Shown here piece after piece: positions 8,796 to 17,371 of a DNA stretch of 64,000 nucleotides. Source of the DNA: Sphingobium lactosutens. Lineage in GTDB: Bacteria > Pseudomonadota > Alphaproteobacteria > Sphingomonadales > Sphingomonadaceae. Made by a program: the position numbers and the translations under genes. Numbering within the stretch: the first letter of the stretch is position 1; every line of letters starts with the position of its first letter. The stretch spans positions 53,916 to 117,915 of the forward strand of contig NZ_QJQX01000013.1 in NCBI RefSeq assembly GCF_013393185.1. Reading direction: 5' to 3'. Below the pieces are notes generated by a model. The model worked only from the letters and a program-made list of their open reading frames with translations. It did not search any database and was not told where the DNA came from.

Positions 8796-10754
8796 ATGGT
8801 TCAAGTTCCGCCACTGCCACCCTGTCGCCTGACATTGGGCGTAACCGGCCATCGGGAAGACAATCCCTTGTTCGCCGCCCATCGCGAGGCCGTCGCCGCC
8901 GCACTCGCCGAAATCTGCGATGCAATACAGTCCGCCCTTGACGCGCAAGCAGAGGCTCTGGGGCCGATGGAGCCCATGCGCCTGTACGGCATGCTTGCCG
9001 ATGGAACCGACCAGATGGTCGCCGACATGGCGCTGGCCCGAAAATGGGAGGTCATTGCCCCCTTGCCGTTCGGCAGAGCGCTCTATCGGGCGGTGGCGAG
9101 CCGCGCCCATGACCTGGACGATGTCCGCGCTCTGCTCGAAGGCCGGCTTCCTGCCGACCCGCACGTGCTGGCGCGGGCGCGCATGCTGGACCGGAGCTTC
9201 GACACGGTCCGGCTGTTCGAAATGGCCGAACGCGATGACGATATAGGCGACGCGCTGCTTGCCATGCTGGCCGATCCCGGTTCCATGACCAAGGCTCAGG
9301 GCTTTGCCGCCCTCTCGGCGGAACGCGTGGCCCTCGCGGCGCGGGTCATGATCGAACAGGCCGACATCGTGATCGCCGTATGGGACGGCGTAAACCGCAG
9401 CCTTGTCGGCGGGACCGGGCATACCATCGCGAAGGTGCTCGAACAGCATGGCGTCGTGATCTGCATCCATCCTTCCGCGCCTTCGGATTGGCGGATCATG
9501 CGATCTTCCGAAGCGCTGATATCATGCCCGCCGGCGGAAGACCGAATGGCGGCGCTGAGCCGGATCATCCGTTCCGCCTTGCGCCCGGGGACAGATATCA
9601 TGCCACCGGCGCGCACGACCGGCCTTCAGGACGAAGCCTGGCCCTTGCGAAGCCATCCGCTTTCAGGGGGCTATCGCCGGATCGAAGCGATGTTTGCCGG
9701 AGAAGGCCGGCCGTTCCGGTCGCTGGTTCAGCGATATGAGCCGCCCGAAGCCGTTGCTGCCGGCAGCGGCGCCCGGTTATTGGCCGATATTCGCGCCCTT
9801 CCTCGACTGGGGGGCGGCTTTGCCGATGCCGTCGAGCGATCCCTGTTGCGGCGTTTCGCCTGGGCGGACGGGATATCGACCCACCTCTCCGACGCCTATC
9901 GCGGCGGGATGGTTGCCAATTTCCTGCTCTCGTCGCTCGCGATCGCCGCAGGCATAGCCTATCAGCCGCTGGGCGCGCAGAAATGGCCTTTTGCCGGTAT
10001 CGAATTCATCCTGCTGGCAGCGATCATCCTGATTACCTGGCGGGGAGTCCGGCAGCGCTGGCACAGCCGCTGGTTCACGACACGCCGAGTGGCGGAATAT
10101 TTGCGCCATGCGCCGATCCTGCTGGCGCTCGGCGTGGCGCGCCCGCCAGGTCGCTGGCCGCAGGGCATCTATACGAGCTGGCCGGAATATTATGCCCGTG
10201 CGGCGTTGCGGGATGTCGGCCTGCCCACCGCGCCGATTACCCGCGACTATCTGCGCAGGGCAATGACGAACCTGCTCGGCCGCCACGTCGTGGAGCAGCG
10301 CGACTATCATGTAGAAAAGGCACGCCGGTTACGGCATGTCCACCATAGCCTGGATCGCATGTCCGAGACGCTGTTCATTCTCGCGGTGATGTCCGTATCC
10401 ACCTATCTGCTGATCGAGATCGGCGCCGCCGCAGGCCTGATTGCCGAAGAGCTTCCGCACGCAACCTCGAAGCTCTTCACCTTCCTCGGCGTATCTTTCC
10501 CAACTTTCGGCGCGGCCATCGCCGGCATCCGCTATTTCGGTGATTTCGAGCGTTTCTCCGCGATTTCTCGCATCACCGCGGAACGGCTCGACGGGCTCGA
10601 TCAGCGCATCGGGATGCTTGCAGCCGATCAGGAGGCCATGATCGATTATGCCGTGGTGGCGGACCTCGCGCACGAGATGGATTCGATCGTCGTTTCCGAG
10701 ATCGAAAGCTGGCAGGCGGTCTTCGCCGGCAAGCAGATCACGGTCCCGGTGTGA
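8796..10754 (+). CDS. SLOG-like nucleotide-sensor domain fused to a four-TM membrane region
   Basis: A 652-residue protein from ATG 8796; a TTG at 8730 would add 22 mostly basic residues and is less likely. The N-terminal ~240 residues look like a LOG/DprA-type Rossmann domain: GVTGHR at 15-20, LADGTDQ at about 67-73, and IVIAVWDG with a following GGTGHT about 185-205. Two pairs of hydrophobic segments follow (about 372-392, 400-418, 524-548, 558-580), then a helical tail with an FERF motif similar to SLATT/DUF4231-type membrane modules. In published surveys, SLOG domains are proposed nucleotide sensors and SLATT modules pore-like effectors. The stop codon overlaps the next ATG by one base (TGATG), so it is translationally coupled to the CHAT gene. 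Confidence 0.8.
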   Translation: MVQVPPLPPCRLTLGVTGHREDNPLFAAHREAVAAALAEICDAIQSALDAQAEALGPMEPMRLYGMLADGTDQMVADMALARKWEVIAPLPFGRALYRAVASRAHDLDDVRALLEGRLPADPHVLARARMLDRSFDTVRLFEMAERDDDIGDALLAMLADPGSMTKAQGFAALSAERVALAARVMIEQADIVIAVWDGVNRSLVGGTGHTIAKVLEQHGVVICIHPSAPSDWRIMRSSEALISCPPAEDRMAALSRIIRSALRPGTDIMPPARTTGLQDEAWPLRSHPLSGGYRRIEAMFAGEGRPFRSLVQRYEPPEAVAAGSGARLLADIRALPRLGGGFADAVERSLLRRFAWADGISTHLSDAYRGGMVANFLLSSLAIAAGIAYQPLGAQKWPFAGIEFILLAAIILITWRGVRQRWHSRWFTTRRVAEYLRHAPILLALGVARPPGRWPQGIYTSWPEYYARAALRDVGLPTAPITRDYLRRAMTNLLGRHVVEQRDYHVEKARRLRHVHHSLDRMSETLFILAVMSVSTYLLIEIGAAAGLIAEELPHATSKLFTFLGVSFPTFGAAIAGIRYFGDFERFSAISRITAERLDGLDQRIGMLAADQEAMIDYAVVADLAHEMDSIVVSEIESWQAVFAGKQITVPV

Positions 10755-12331
10755 TGTGGCGGCATCCGCTATTGCGGTCAGCCGTCATGCTGTTGGCTCT
10801 AGGCCTGTCGGGCTGCAACGCGAATCCGCCCGCATCGCCCCCCGATCACAAGGAGGCCGCCAAAAGGCCGATTGCGCGCCCCGCCACTTTGGCCTCCGCG
10901 CCAGCCACGGCAATGCCCGTCGAACTCACCCCCACCGATCGCGCCCAGCTTCTGGAAGCCATTGCGGGATCCGAACTGTTCGCCAAGGTGCTACGCAACA
11001 AGGAGCTGACCGGAAAGGTCGTCGCCCCCGGAAAGGAACGCGATCTCGCCAAGGCCGAGCGCGACCTCTCCACCATTCGCGATCGGCTGGCCGACCTATC
11101 CCGCGACGGCATAGCGACTTTTGCGCTGATCCACGCCCTGCGCGGCGGCAAGGCAATGAACGCCTGGCTGATCGGCCCTGACGGTGGCGTAGCACATGGG
11201 TTTTATGACCAGGAATATACCGGATTGTCGCTGATGATCGACGGGCTGGGCGTCCGCCGCCTCGCCGCCACGCGCAGCAATTGGCCCAAGGGAACGCCAG
11301 CGCCGTCGCCGGATGTCGAGCGCGGCAACCTGATCCGGGACCGCTCGCCAGAGGCCGTGCGCCTGCGCAAGGAGACGCTGGAGCGCACCCGTGCGATGCT
11401 GCTCCCCGGCGCGGTCGGCGATGCTCTGGGCACGCGCAGTGGCCGGCTTCTCCTGGTTCCGGCGATGGACAGCGGCACGGCGCCCTATGCAGCCCTGCCA
11501 CTGCGCAACGGTCCGGCGGCATCGCACTGGTCGTTCGTGATCCTTCCCGACGTCGATGCGCTGATCGCCCCCGATCCCACTTTCGACTATCGCGCGCTCG
11601 ACATCGACAAGGCGATCATCGTGGGCAATCCGGACCTGTCGAACGACAGGCAGTTCGACTGGGCGCCGCTTCCGGGCGCGCAACGCGAAGCGATCATGGT
11701 GGCGCGGGAACTGAATGATCCGGGCACGGTGCTGATGATGGGCGCGGCGGCCACGCGCGACAATCTGACGCGCGCCATCGCGGCGCGTCCCGATGCCGGA
11801 CTGATCTATCTGGCGACGCATGCGGTCGCCGATCCGGTGAACCCGCTCACCCGTGGTTTCATCGCCATGTCGGGCAAGCAGGGGCATTATTATGCGGGCC
11901 ACATCCGCCAGGAACGGTTTCCGGGCTGGAAGCGCCATCACCCGCTGGTCGTCATCAGCGCCTGCCAGACAGCCTTGGGCCGAATATTGGATGGTGGCGG
12001 CTTCGGCATCGCCCGCAGCTGGACAGCCGCGGGAGCGGGACAAGTCGTGGCCAGTCTCTGGAATGTGAGCGATCAAGCGACGGCCATTTTGATGACCAGC
12101 TTTGTCGAACGGCTGAAGGCAGGCGACTGGCCGGAAGTCGCCATGCAAAAGGCCCAGCTGGCCACGATGAACGCCCGGAACGCGAAAGGCGAAAAACCCT
12201 ATGCCGATGACCCGAAAATGTGGGCGAGCTTCATGATCTTCGGGAAACCCTCAGCATCGACAGATGAACCGCGCGGCGCAAGAGAAGCGTCGCCTTTAGC
12301 TGACGGCGGAGAACCCTCGGATCCGCGCTGA
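10754..12331 (+). CDS. CHAT-domain (caspase-like protease) lipoprotein
   Basis: A 525-residue protein. The chosen ATG 10754 overlaps the TGA of the SLOG-like gene; a GTG at 10751 is in frame directly before it. The N-terminus is a lipoprotein signal with lipobox LGLSGC (Cys21) followed by a Pro-rich linker. The C-terminal ~300 residues are a CHAT peptidase domain: the catalytic dyad is visible as His356 in YLATHAV and Cys404 in VISACQTALG, 48 residues apart, followed by the conserved SLWNVSD. Most known CHAT proteases are cytosolic, so a lipid-anchored, periplasm-facing one is odd. The middle region (about 40-200) is helical with no recognised domain. A self-cleaving or substrate-cleaving role in the TIR/SLOG system is inferred. 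Confidence 0.88.
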   Translation: MWRHPLLRSAVMLLALGLSGCNANPPASPPDHKEAAKRPIARPATLASAPATAMPVELTPTDRAQLLEAIAGSELFAKVLRNKELTGKVVAPGKERDLAKAERDLSTIRDRLADLSRDGIATFALIHALRGGKAMNAWLIGPDGGVAHGFYDQEYTGLSLMIDGLGVRRLAATRSNWPKGTPAPSPDVERGNLIRDRSPEAVRLRKETLERTRAMLLPGAVGDALGTRSGRLLLVPAMDSGTAPYAALPLRNGPAASHWSFVILPDVDALIAPDPTFDYRALDIDKAIIVGNPDLSNDRQFDWAPLPGAQREAIMVARELNDPGTVLMMGAAATRDNLTRAIAARPDAGLIYLATHAVADPVNPLTRGFIAMSGKQGHYYAGHIRQERFPGWKRHHPLVVISACQTALGRILDGGGFGIARSWTAAGAGQVVASLWNVSDQATAILMTSFVERLKAGDWPEVAMQKAQLATMNARNAKGEKPYADDPKMWASFMIFGKPSASTDEPRGAREASPLADGGEPSDPR

Positions 12332-12353
12332 TGCCTCCAAGAGAGGCTGCATC
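12330..12353. terminator. Imperfect hairpin between convergent CHAT gene and glmS
   Basis: GATGCCTC (12330-12337) pairs with the GAGGC-T-GCATC arm (12342-12353, one bulged base) in the 20-base convergent gap. There is no T-run on either side, so it is at best a weak bidirectional terminator. Confidence 0.35.
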
Positions 12354-14175
12354 ACTCTACAGTCACCGATTTGGCAAGGTTGCGAGGCTGATCGACGTCC
12401 GTGCCCTTGGCCACCGCGACATGATAGGCGAGCAACTGCACCGGCACGGCGTAGACGAGTGGCGCAATCAGCGGATGGACCTGCGGCATCTCGATCGTCG
12501 CCATGCAGCCCTCACCGGCCAGCGCGATGCCTTCCGCATCGGAGATCAGCACCACCTTGCCGCCGCGCGCCTGCACCTCCTGCATGTTGCTGACGGTCTT
12601 TTCGAACAGTGGGCCGCTGGGCGCGATGACGATCACCGGAACGGCGTCGTCGATCAGGGCGATCGGACCATGCTTCATCTCGCCAGCGGCATAGCCTTCG
12701 GCGTGGATATAGCTGATTTCCTTGAGCTTGAGCGCCCCTTCCAGCGCCATCGGATAGTCCGGCCCGCGCCCCAGATAAAGCACGTCACGCGCCGGCGCGA
12801 TCAGGTGGGCCATCGCCTCGATCTGGCCATCGCGACTGAGCGCTTCGTTGAGCGCGGCGGGCGCTTCCGACAGGTGCCAGACGATTTCGGCCTCCTCTTC
12901 CGGCGTCAAACGGCCCTTGGCGCGCGCCAGATTGGCCGCAAGCGCTGCCAGCACGGCAAGCTGGCAGGTGAAGGCCTTGGTCGAGGCGACGCCGATCTCC
13001 GGCCCGGCATGGGTCGGCAGCAGCAGGTCCGCCTCGCGCGCCATGCTGCTGGTGGGGACGTTCACCACCACGGCGATGATCTGCCCTTCTGCCTTGGCGT
13101 GGCGCAACGCGGCCAGCGTGTCGGCTGTCTCACCCGACTGGCTGATGAAAAGGGCCAGGCCGCCCTGCTCCAGAACCGGTTCGCGATAGCGGAACTCGCT
13201 CGCCACATCGATGTCGACGGGGACGCGGGCGAATTTCTCGAACCAATATTTGGCGACCAGACCGGCATAATAGCTGGTGCCGCAGGCGACGATGGTGATG
13301 CGCTTCACCTGCCCCAGGTCGAAATCCATGTCGGGCATCGCGATCTGGTTTTCCATGCGACGCAGGTAGGAGCGCAGCGTCTGGGCGACGACGACCGGCT
13401 GCTCGTAAATCTCCTTCTGCATGAAGTGGCGATGATTGCCCTTGTCGATCATCGCGCCCGATACGCCGGAAATCGTCACCGGCCGTTCGACCGGGTTATT
13501 GTCCTTGTCGAAAATCTCCGCGCCTTCGCGCGTGATGACGACCCAGTCGCCCTCGTCCAGATAGGCGATGCGCTGGGTCAGCGGGGCGAGCGCCAGCGCG
13601 TCGGAGCCAAGATAGGTTTCCCCGTCGCCATAGCCCACGACCAGAGGCGACCCCAACCGCGCGCCGATCAGCATGTCGGGATGGCTGCGAAAGGCGATGG
13701 CCAGCGCAAAGGCTCCGTGCAGGCGGGGCAGCACCTGCGCCACGGCTTCCTTGGGCGACGCGCCCGCCTCCACCAGTTCGCTTACTAGATGGGCGACGAC
13801 CTCGGTATCGGTCTGGCTGTCGAAGCTGCGGCCCCGCGACATCAGTTCCTCGCGCAGCGGCTTGAAATTCTCGATGATGCCATTGTGCACCAGCGCGACC
13901 TCATTGGTTGCGTGAGGATGCGCATTGCTGGTGGTCGGCGCGCCATGGGTGGCCCAGCGCGTATGGGCGATGCCCGTGGTGCCGGGCAGCGGCGCCGCGC
14001 CCAGTTCCTTCACCAGATTGGCGAGCTTGCCCTCGGCCCGGCGGCGATCGATAGCTCCGCCATGAACGGTGGCGACGCCCGCACTGTCATAACCGCGATA
14101 TTCGAGGCGCTTGAGGCCGTCGACCAGCCGGTCGGCCACGTCGTCCTTGCCGATGATTCCGATGATACCGCACAT
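12352..14175 (-). CDS. glmS: Glutamine-fructose-6-phosphate aminotransferase (isomerizing)
   Basis: A 607-residue cytosolic enzyme making glucosamine-6-phosphate from fructose-6-phosphate and glutamine, the first step to UDP-GlcNAc for peptidoglycan and lipopolysaccharide. The N-terminal Ntn-type glutaminase starts with the nucleophile Cys2 (MCGIIGIIG) and has the HTRWATHG motif. Two SIS sugar-isomerase domains follow (CGTSYYAG and SQSGETADT in the first). The C-terminus ends in the family-specific DQPRNLAKSVTVE. The length is standard. It lies 114 bases downstream of a metallophosphoesterase and glmU on the same strand, so both amino-sugar steps are clustered. No ribozyme-type leader was seen upstream. 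Confidence 0.97.
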   Translation of the reverse strand: MCGIIGIIGKDDVADRLVDGLKRLEYRGYDSAGVATVHGGAIDRRRAEGKLANLVKELGAAPLPGTTGIAHTRWATHGAPTTSNAHPHATNEVALVHNGIIENFKPLREELMSRGRSFDSQTDTEVVAHLVSELVEAGASPKEAVAQVLPRLHGAFALAIAFRSHPDMLIGARLGSPLVVGYGDGETYLGSDALALAPLTQRIAYLDEGDWVVITREGAEIFDKDNNPVERPVTISGVSGAMIDKGNHRHFMQKEIYEQPVVVAQTLRSYLRRMENQIAMPDMDFDLGQVKRITIVACGTSYYAGLVAKYWFEKFARVPVDIDVASEFRYREPVLEQGGLALFISQSGETADTLAALRHAKAEGQIIAVVVNVPTSSMAREADLLLPTHAGPEIGVASTKAFTCQLAVLAALAANLARAKGRLTPEEEAEIVWHLSEAPAALNEALSRDGQIEAMAHLIAPARDVLYLGRGPDYPMALEGALKLKEISYIHAEGYAAGEMKHGPIALIDDAVPVIVIAPSGPLFEKTVSNMQEVQARGGKVVLISDAEGIALAGEGCMATIEMPQVHPLIAPLVYAVPVQLLAYHVAVAKGTDVDQPRNLAKSVTVE

Positions 14176-14289
14176 GAAATATGCCCCGTCGAACAGGATG
14201 AACCAGTGAGCGCCCTGTGGCGCGATTCCAATGCCATGCCATTAATGACGCCTGCGCAACAGCGCCATGGCCCGGTCATGAAAACTATT

Positions 14290-15237
14290 TCATTCAGGGC
14301 GGATGGTAATCAACCAGATGTCCGGCGGAGCGAGCATCCGGGCGGGCAGGCCGCTGGTGCCGACGCCGCCCGCAACGATCATCGTCTTGCCGCCGTCGCG
14401 ATAGAGGCCGCAGGCATAGCGGGTGCCATATTTTGACGGGACATAGACGACGCCCCAGAAGGGGAAGGCGATCTGCCCGCAATGGGTGTGGCCGACCAGA
14501 GTCAGCGACGCATCGTCGGGCAGCCGGGGAAAGACGTCCGGGCCGTGCGACAGGATGACCGGCGCGCCGCCGACCCGGCGCATGGCCGCCAGCGTATCGG
14601 GAATATCGATCTTCCGGGTGTAGATATCCTTCAACCCGCCGATCGCCAGCGGACCGCGCCGCACCGCACCATCCTGCAACAGGGTGATGCCGATCCGATC
14701 GAACGCCGCCTGCCAGTCCGGTCCGCTCAGCGCGCGCGGGTTCTTCTTGCTACGGCTGTCATGGTTGCCGAGCACCGCCACCACGCCCAGCGGCGCGTGT
14801 AGGCCCGCAAAGGACGCGATGCTCTGCTCCGCATCGTAGATCGCTCCACCCTTGTCGTCGCCGATATAATCGCCGCCCAGCAAGATGAGGTCGGGCTTCA
14901 ACCCGTTGATCTGCGCCACGATACGCTGCATCCGCTCCGGGCTGTTGTCCGGGCCGGACAAATGCGTATCGGTCAGCAAGGCGACGGTCAGCGGTTCATG
15001 CGGCGAATCGATGGGAAATGGCAGCATGATTTCCGCTTCGCGCACGATCGGCATGGCGCGGGCGTTGAGCAGCAGCCAGCCCAGCAGCCCCGCGATCAGC
15101 AGGATCAGGACCAGCAGGCTCCACAGGAATTTGCGCCAGAGCCTCCCGCCGCGCGCGCCTTTGTCGGTCCGCAATGGCGGCGCGGAGTGGCCACCCCTAG
15201 ACCATTGTTTTCCCAGAAACGCTGAAATCGCCATCAT
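14290..15237 (-). CDS. Membrane-anchored metallophosphoesterase
   Basis: A 315-residue calcineurin-like phosphoesterase. A membrane segment covers about residues 37-59, with a basic N-terminal tail inside. The metal-binding motifs are all present: DTH in LLTDTHLSG, GGDYIGD, GNHD, LSHGPD and GHTHCGQ. Relatives of this layout (YaeI-type) act on lipid-linked or phosphodiester substrates. The real substrate is unknown. It overlaps glmU by four bases (ATGA, with two consecutive ATG codons at 15237 and 15234), so it is translationally coupled and may serve cell-envelope precursor metabolism. Confidence 0.9.
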   Translation of the reverse strand: MMAISAFLGKQWSRGGHSAPPLRTDKGARGGRLWRKFLWSLLVLILLIAGLLGWLLLNARAMPIVREAEIMLPFPIDSPHEPLTVALLTDTHLSGPDNSPERMQRIVAQINGLKPDLILLGGDYIGDDKGGAIYDAEQSIASFAGLHAPLGVVAVLGNHDSRSKKNPRALSGPDWQAAFDRIGITLLQDGAVRRGPLAIGGLKDIYTRKIDIPDTLAAMRRVGGAPVILSHGPDVFPRLPDDASLTLVGHTHCGQIAFPFWGVVYVPSKYGTRYACGLYRDGGKTMIVAGGVGTSGLPARMLAPPDIWLITIRPE

Positions 15238-16595
15238 TTGGCGGCCTTCTTCGCCTTCATCCGGTCGCGGAAGGCCGCTGCCCAGCCGGCCTTGCCGACC
15301 TGCTCGGGCCTGACCAGACAGAGCGAATCCGCCTCGACGGGCCGTGTCACGACGCTACCAGCCGCCACGATCGCGCCAGCACCGATACTCGCCGGAGCCA
15401 CCAGCGCGCTGTTGGAGCCGATGAAGGCGCCCGCGCCGATTTCGGTCCTGTATTTGAAAAAGCCGTCATAGTTGCAGGTGATGGTGCCCGCGCCGATATT
15501 GGCTCCCGCCCCCACGCTGGCGTCGCCTATATAGGACAGGTGGTTGGCCTTGGCCCCCTCGCCCAGCGTTGCTTTCTTGATCTCGACGAAATTGCCGACC
15601 TTCGCCTTGATGCCGATCTCGGCGCCCGGACGCAGCCGCGCATAGGGACCGATGTCCGCCCCGCTTGCGACGCTCGCGCCCTCAAGATGGGAAAAGGCGT
15701 GGATCGTCACATCGTCCGCCACGGTGACGCCGGGACCGAAGACCACGTTTGGTTCCACCACCACGTCGCGGCCCAGCACCGTGTCATAGGCGAAGAAGAC
15801 CGTTTCCGGCGCGACCAAGGTCACACCCTCGCGCATTGCCTCGATCCGGCGGCGCGCCTGCCACATCGCCTCGACACCCGCCAGTTCGATCCGGCTGTTC
15901 ACGCCGGCCACTTCCCAGGCTTCGGTTTCGATCACCGCGCTCTGACCATCGGGCAGCATGACGATGTCGGGCAGATAATATTCGCCGGCCGCATTATTAT
16001 TGCCGATCTGGTCGAGCAGCACGAACAGGTCGGTCGACCGCACCGCCATCAACCCGCTGTTACAGAGCGTGACGGCGCGTTCCGCCTCGCTGGCGTCCTT
16101 ATACTCGACCATCTTCTCGATGATGCCCTGCCCGTCGGCGATGATCCGGCCATAGGCGGCGGCGTCATCGGGGCGGAAACCCAGCACCACCGCGCGCGGT
16201 TCGTCGCCCCGGCTCAGCCGGTCGAGCATCGCCCGCATCGTTGGCGCGCCTACCAGCGGCACGTCGCCATAGAGGATCAGCACGTCGCCGGCGAAACCCG
16301 CCAGCGCATCATGCGCTTGCGCGACCGCGTGGCCGGTGCCGAGTTGCTGATCCTGCACCGCGATCACCGCGCCGGTGCCAGCGACCGCTTTCTCCACCTG
16401 CTCGCGCCCGGCGCCGACGACTACGACCTGCCGCTCTGGTCTGAGGTCGCTCACGGTCGCCAGCAGGTGCAACAGCATCGGCCGCCCGGCGACCGGGTGC
16501 AGCACCTTGTGCAGCGCGGATTTCATGCGAGTCCCTTGCCCGGCGGCAAGGATGATGACGGCGAGCGGGCGTGAAATCGGGTTGGGAGCGGTCAC
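15234..16595 (-). CDS. glmU: Bifunctional N-acetylglucosamine-1-phosphate uridyltransferase / glucosamine-1-phosphate acetyltransferase
   Basis: A 453-residue enzyme making UDP-GlcNAc from GlcN-1-P, acetyl-CoA and UTP. The N-terminal pyrophosphorylase domain has LAAGQGTRMKS and the C-terminal half is a left-handed beta-helix of hexapeptide repeats, with NFVEIKK and the NYDG motif near the active site. The start is set at GTG 16595 because AAGGA lies 10 bases upstream and the protein then begins just before the nucleotide-binding loop. The open frame runs 52 codons further upstream, but that stretch is Arg/Pro/Trp-rich and not like GlmU. It is divergent from the phosphatase gene and followed by the metallophosphoesterase and glmS. 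Confidence 0.95.
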   Translation of the reverse strand: MTAPNPISRPLAVIILAAGQGTRMKSALHKVLHPVAGRPMLLHLLATVSDLRPERQVVVVGAGREQVEKAVAGTGAVIAVQDQQLGTGHAVAQAHDALAGFAGDVLILYGDVPLVGAPTMRAMLDRLSRGDEPRAVVLGFRPDDAAAYGRIIADGQGIIEKMVEYKDASEAERAVTLCNSGLMAVRSTDLFVLLDQIGNNNAAGEYYLPDIVMLPDGQSAVIETEAWEVAGVNSRIELAGVEAMWQARRRIEAMREGVTLVAPETVFFAYDTVLGRDVVVEPNVVFGPGVTVADDVTIHAFSHLEGASVASGADIGPYARLRPGAEIGIKAKVGNFVEIKKATLGEGAKANHLSYIGDASVGAGANIGAGTITCNYDGFFKYRTEIGAGAFIGSNSALVAPASIGAGAIVAAGSVVTRPVEADSLCLVRPEQVGKAGWAAAFRDRMKAKKAAK

Positions 16596-16687
16596 TTTCG
16601 ACAGGTCCTTGGCAATGAGCGGTAAACGGACACTCCCTCTGCCATGTTTGACTTGCCATGGCCACCATGGGCGCGGCATGGCGCAGC

Positions 16688-17371
16688 ATGGCAGCGAGAA
16701 ATCTGAACCCCATCCCCTTCGATATCGTCGGCTTCGACCTGGACGGCACATTGATCGACACCAGCGGCGATCTGGCCGCGGCGGTCAACTATGCCATCGG
16801 CACGATCGGCCGCCCCCCCTTTCCCGTCGCGGCGATCCATCCCTTCGTCGGCAAGGGCGCGAAGGTCATGCTCCAGCGCGCGCTGGATGCGTCGGGCGGC
16901 TATGACGAGCCGACGCTGGCCCAGATCCTCCCGATCCTGCTCGATTATTACGAGCAGAACCTCGCCATCCACTCCGTTCCCTATCCCGGCCTGATCGCAG
17001 CGATGGACCAGCTTGCCGCGCGCGGCGTGAAACTCGCCATCTGCACCAACAAGGCGGAGCGCTTCACCATTCCGCTGATGCACCAGATCGGCCTGTCGGA
17101 TCGCTTCGCCAGCATCATCGGCGGCGACACGGTCGGCGTGTCCAAGCCCGATCCCGCGCCGATCCACGCCATGATCGAGCGCGCCGGCGGCGGCCGCACC
17201 ATCTTCGTCGGCGACACGATCAACGACATTGCCGGCGCGCGCAATGCCGGCATCGCCAATGTCGCCGTCAGCTTCGGCTTCCTCGACGGCCCGGTCGAAA
17301 ATCTGAAGGCGGACGCGGTGATCCATCATTTCGACGAACTGGTGCCGCTGCTGGAACGCTGGCCGGCATGA
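16688..17371 (+). CDS. gph: HAD-superfamily phosphatase, phosphoglycolate phosphatase-like
   Basis: A 227-residue hydrolase from ATG 16688 (ATGs at 16658 and 16667 are also in frame and would add up to 10 residues). HAD motifs are FDLDGTLID (nucleophile and acid Asp), CTNK, the Lys of SKPDP, and GDTINDI. The cap domain is the alpha-helical type of Gph/PGP enzymes, which dephosphorylate 2-phosphoglycolate arising from DNA repair or photorespiration. It overlaps the crotonase-family gene by four bases (ATGA). There is no metabolic reason in the sequence for that pairing. Confidence 0.88.
   Translation: MAARNLNPIPFDIVGFDLDGTLIDTSGDLAAAVNYAIGTIGRPPFPVAAIHPFVGKGAKVMLQRALDASGGYDEPTLAQILPILLDYYEQNLAIHSVPYPGLIAAMDQLAARGVKLAICTNKAERFTIPLMHQIGLSDRFASIIGGDTVGVSKPDPAPIHAMIERAGGGRTIFVGDTINDIAGARNAGIANVAVSFGFLDGPVENLKADAVIHHFDELVPLLERWPA

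Noticed and set aside
16596..16751. 52-codon N-terminal extension of glmU
   Set aside because: It overlaps the divergent phosphatase gene, is Arg/Trp/Pro-rich, and GTG 16595 has a good ribosome binding site.
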